Shown piece after piece: positions 29,893 to 30,888 of a DNA stretch of 30,888 nucleotides. Position numbers and translations under genes: made by a program. Position 1 is the stretch's first letter. The number at the start of each line of letters is the position of its first letter. The notes below the pieces were generated by a model. The model searched no databases and was not told the DNA's origin. It saw only the letters and a program-made list of their open reading frames with translations. The stretch is from the NCBI GenBank assembly GCA_937988885.1, contig CALKHR010000158.1, forward strand, positions 1-30,888, read 5' to 3'. The DNA is from an uncultured Roseiflexaceae bacterium (lineage in GTDB: Bacteria; Chloroflexota; Chloroflexia; Chloroflexales; Roseiflexaceae).

Positions 29893-29943
29893 TGCTATAA
29901 TGCCATTATATGGCACTACAAGTTGCCATTGGCATTTGTAGTG
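29893..29943 (+). promoter_or_regulatory. Promoter and leader inverted repeats of signal peptidase gene
   Basis: TGCTATAAT (29893-29901) is an ideal extended -10. Immediately downstream TGCCAttataTGGCA (29901-29915) is a 5-bp inverted repeat. CACTACAAGTTGCCA pairs with TGGCATTTGTAGTG (29914-29943) as an imperfect hairpin with a one-base bulge. The two share TGGCA/TGCCA words. Such a site could be an operator near the transcription start or a leader hairpin. Confidence 0.6.
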
Positions 29944-29995
29944 TGATCTATGAATGCTAGCGGCACTGCTACAAAGCAGCACACTAGAGAACATC

Positions 29996-30748
29996 ATGGA
30001 CGAAACTCCACTCCGACGTCGGCTTGGGCTTGATCCAACCGCAACTACAGCCTCAGATCAATCTGCTTCAGCAAGCTGGGAGCGAATTCGCCTCGAGATG
30101 AGTGAAGAGCACCCGGCTCCTAGCGTACGCGGCGTGGTGAAGGAACTCCTCGAAACAGCGATCTTTATCCTGCTGGTGTTCCTAATCGTTCGCGGCATGG
30201 TGCAAAACTTCAAGATCGAAGGTTCGAGTATGCAGCCAACCCTGCACACGAACCAGTATATCCTTGTTAATAAGCTGGTCTACTTCCACTTCGATATGAA
30301 TGCGCCATTGCGGCTGCTACCTGGTAACGCCGACCTGCCGCCACAAATTGTGTATCCATTCCACATGCCTCGGCGTGGCGAGGTAGTCGTGTTTGAATAC
30401 CCGCGAGATACCGAAAAAGATTATATCAAACGTGTGATTGCTCTGCCTGGCGAAACCGTCGAGATTCGTGATGGACAGGTGTTTGTCAACGGGGTAGTGC
30501 TCGATGAGCCCTATCTCAAAGGCACTCCAACCACCTGTAACTCACAGAGCGACGTTTGTGGTCGCGGCCCCATTACTGTGCCGCCCGGCACCATCTTCGT
30601 CATGGGCGACAACCGTGTGAACAGCAGCGATTCGCGAGAATGGGATTCGTTGCCGTTAGATCGAGTGATCGGTAAAGCGTGGATCTCCTACTGGCCGCGC
30701 GAAGATTGGGGCTCTATCACAACGCCAACATACGCATCACATCCATAA
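29996..30748 (+). CDS. lepB: Signal peptidase I
   Basis: This 250-residue membrane protein would cut signal peptides from exported proteins on the outer face of the membrane. A cytoplasmic N-terminus of about 47 residues is followed by one helix (about 50-68, LLETAIFILLVFLIVRGMV). Catalytic S78 is in FKIEGSSMQPTL and the general-base K145 in KDYIKRVIALPGETVEI; GDNRVNSSDSREW is the conserved box near the C-terminus. One membrane helix is usual for Gram-positive-type and Chloroflexota enzymes. The start at 29996 was chosen because AGAGA lies before it; an in-frame ATG at 29954 would add 14 residues and has no ribosome site. The gene is divergent from the radical SAM homologue. Confidence 0.96.
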   Translation: MDETPLRRRLGLDPTATTASDQSASASWERIRLEMSEEHPAPSVRGVVKELLETAIFILLVFLIVRGMVQNFKIEGSSMQPTLHTNQYILVNKLVYFHFDMNAPLRLLPGNADLPPQIVYPFHMPRRGEVVVFEYPRDTEKDYIKRVIALPGETVEIRDGQVFVNGVVLDEPYLKGTPTTCNSQSDVCGRGPITVPPGTIFVMGDNRVNSSDSREWDSLPLDRVIGKAWISYWPREDWGSITTPTYASHP

Positions 30749-30758
30749 AGCATTATAG

Positions 30759-30857
30759 CCTTCTCTTAGGATCATCGTCAAACGCCATGTGAATGCGTTC
30801 GGCTTTGCGCTTACAGAAAAGGCGGCAGAAAGTCCCGTGCCTTTAGGCCGGGGATGA
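30759..30857 (+). mobile_element. Remnant of an IS200/IS605-type tnpB 3' end with omega RNA hairpin
   Basis: A frame open from 30759 ends ...VNAFGFALTEKAAESPVPLGRG and stops at 30855-30857. That ending, and the overlapping RNA-level hairpin CCCGTGCCTTTAGGCCGGGG followed by ATGAAT (30834-30859), matches the form usual at the 3' end of tnpB genes, where the omega RNA scaffold ends. Signal peptidase I ends only 10 bases before the fragment, so the rest of tnpB is absent. In complete elements the bases after the hairpin act as guide; here they would start near 30860. Confidence 0.6.
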
Positions 30858-30888
30858 ATGCCGTCCTCGATAGCCAATGAAACGCACT

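Overview
The window looks like a chromosomal segment of a GC-rich bacterium, most likely a Chloroflexota of the Chloroflexia type. This is inferred from several traits together: a two-subunit glycine cleavage P-protein behind a tandem glycine riboswitch; a secreted protein with a long Thr/Ala stalk and a short Leu-Pro-Phe-Ile end; a pentapeptide protein with a membrane anchor and Glu/Arg coiled coil; and intergenic repeats with arms of the type TGTCATCCTGAACG / CGTTCAGAATGACA. No rRNA, tRNA or CRISPR array was seen.

Layout. Bases 1-2837 are repeat-rich and hold one gene, a membrane-anchored pentapeptide-repeat protein flanked by two diverged copies of a ~265-bp repeat. Bases 2813-5473 are a metal-resistance unit: a CmtR-like ArsR repressor, a P1B ATPase with a CSC rather than CPC motif, and between them an exact 169-bp tandem duplication that creates a 55-residue HMA mini-ORF. 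Bases 5526-8801 hold a polytopic membrane protein, a short membrane protein that may be a remnant, and a covalent-FAD oxidoreductase with a palindrome upstream. Bases 9031-11803 carry two paralogous membrane-anchored STAS (RsbR-like) proteins, each with its own terminator.

Bases 12094-16900 are a two-gene plus-strand operon of glycoside hydrolases (GH63-like and GH2-like). A second repeat block (16911-17278) precedes 17424-21619, where AraC-type regulator, VOC, RibD/DHFR-like, DUF2277, ECF42-type sigma factor and DGPF/YCII genes lie in a row. A good match to the reported ECF42 promoter lies between the sigma gene and the DGPF gene, so it is probably the sigma factor's target. A Thr/Ala-stalk secreted protein follows on the minus strand.

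Bases 22935-28757 are the glycine cleavage operon on the minus strand: promoter, tandem glycine aptamers with overlapping terminator, gcvT, gcvH, gcvPA, an APH-fold protein lacking every canonical kinase catalytic residue, gcvPB and a terminator. Upstream of it is a protein resembling the AmmeMemoRadiSam radical SAM enzyme, but without the [4Fe-4S]-binding cysteines. Signal peptidase I is divergent from that gene. The window closes with a fragment that looks like the 3' end of an IS200/IS605 tnpB gene and its omega RNA.

The most unusual items are the degenerate kinase inside the gcv operon, the radical SAM homologue without cluster cysteines, the exact HMA duplication, the sigma/promoter/DGPF arrangement and the orphan tnpB/omega RNA end. 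All gene calls rest on reading translations and motifs by eye; no database search was run.
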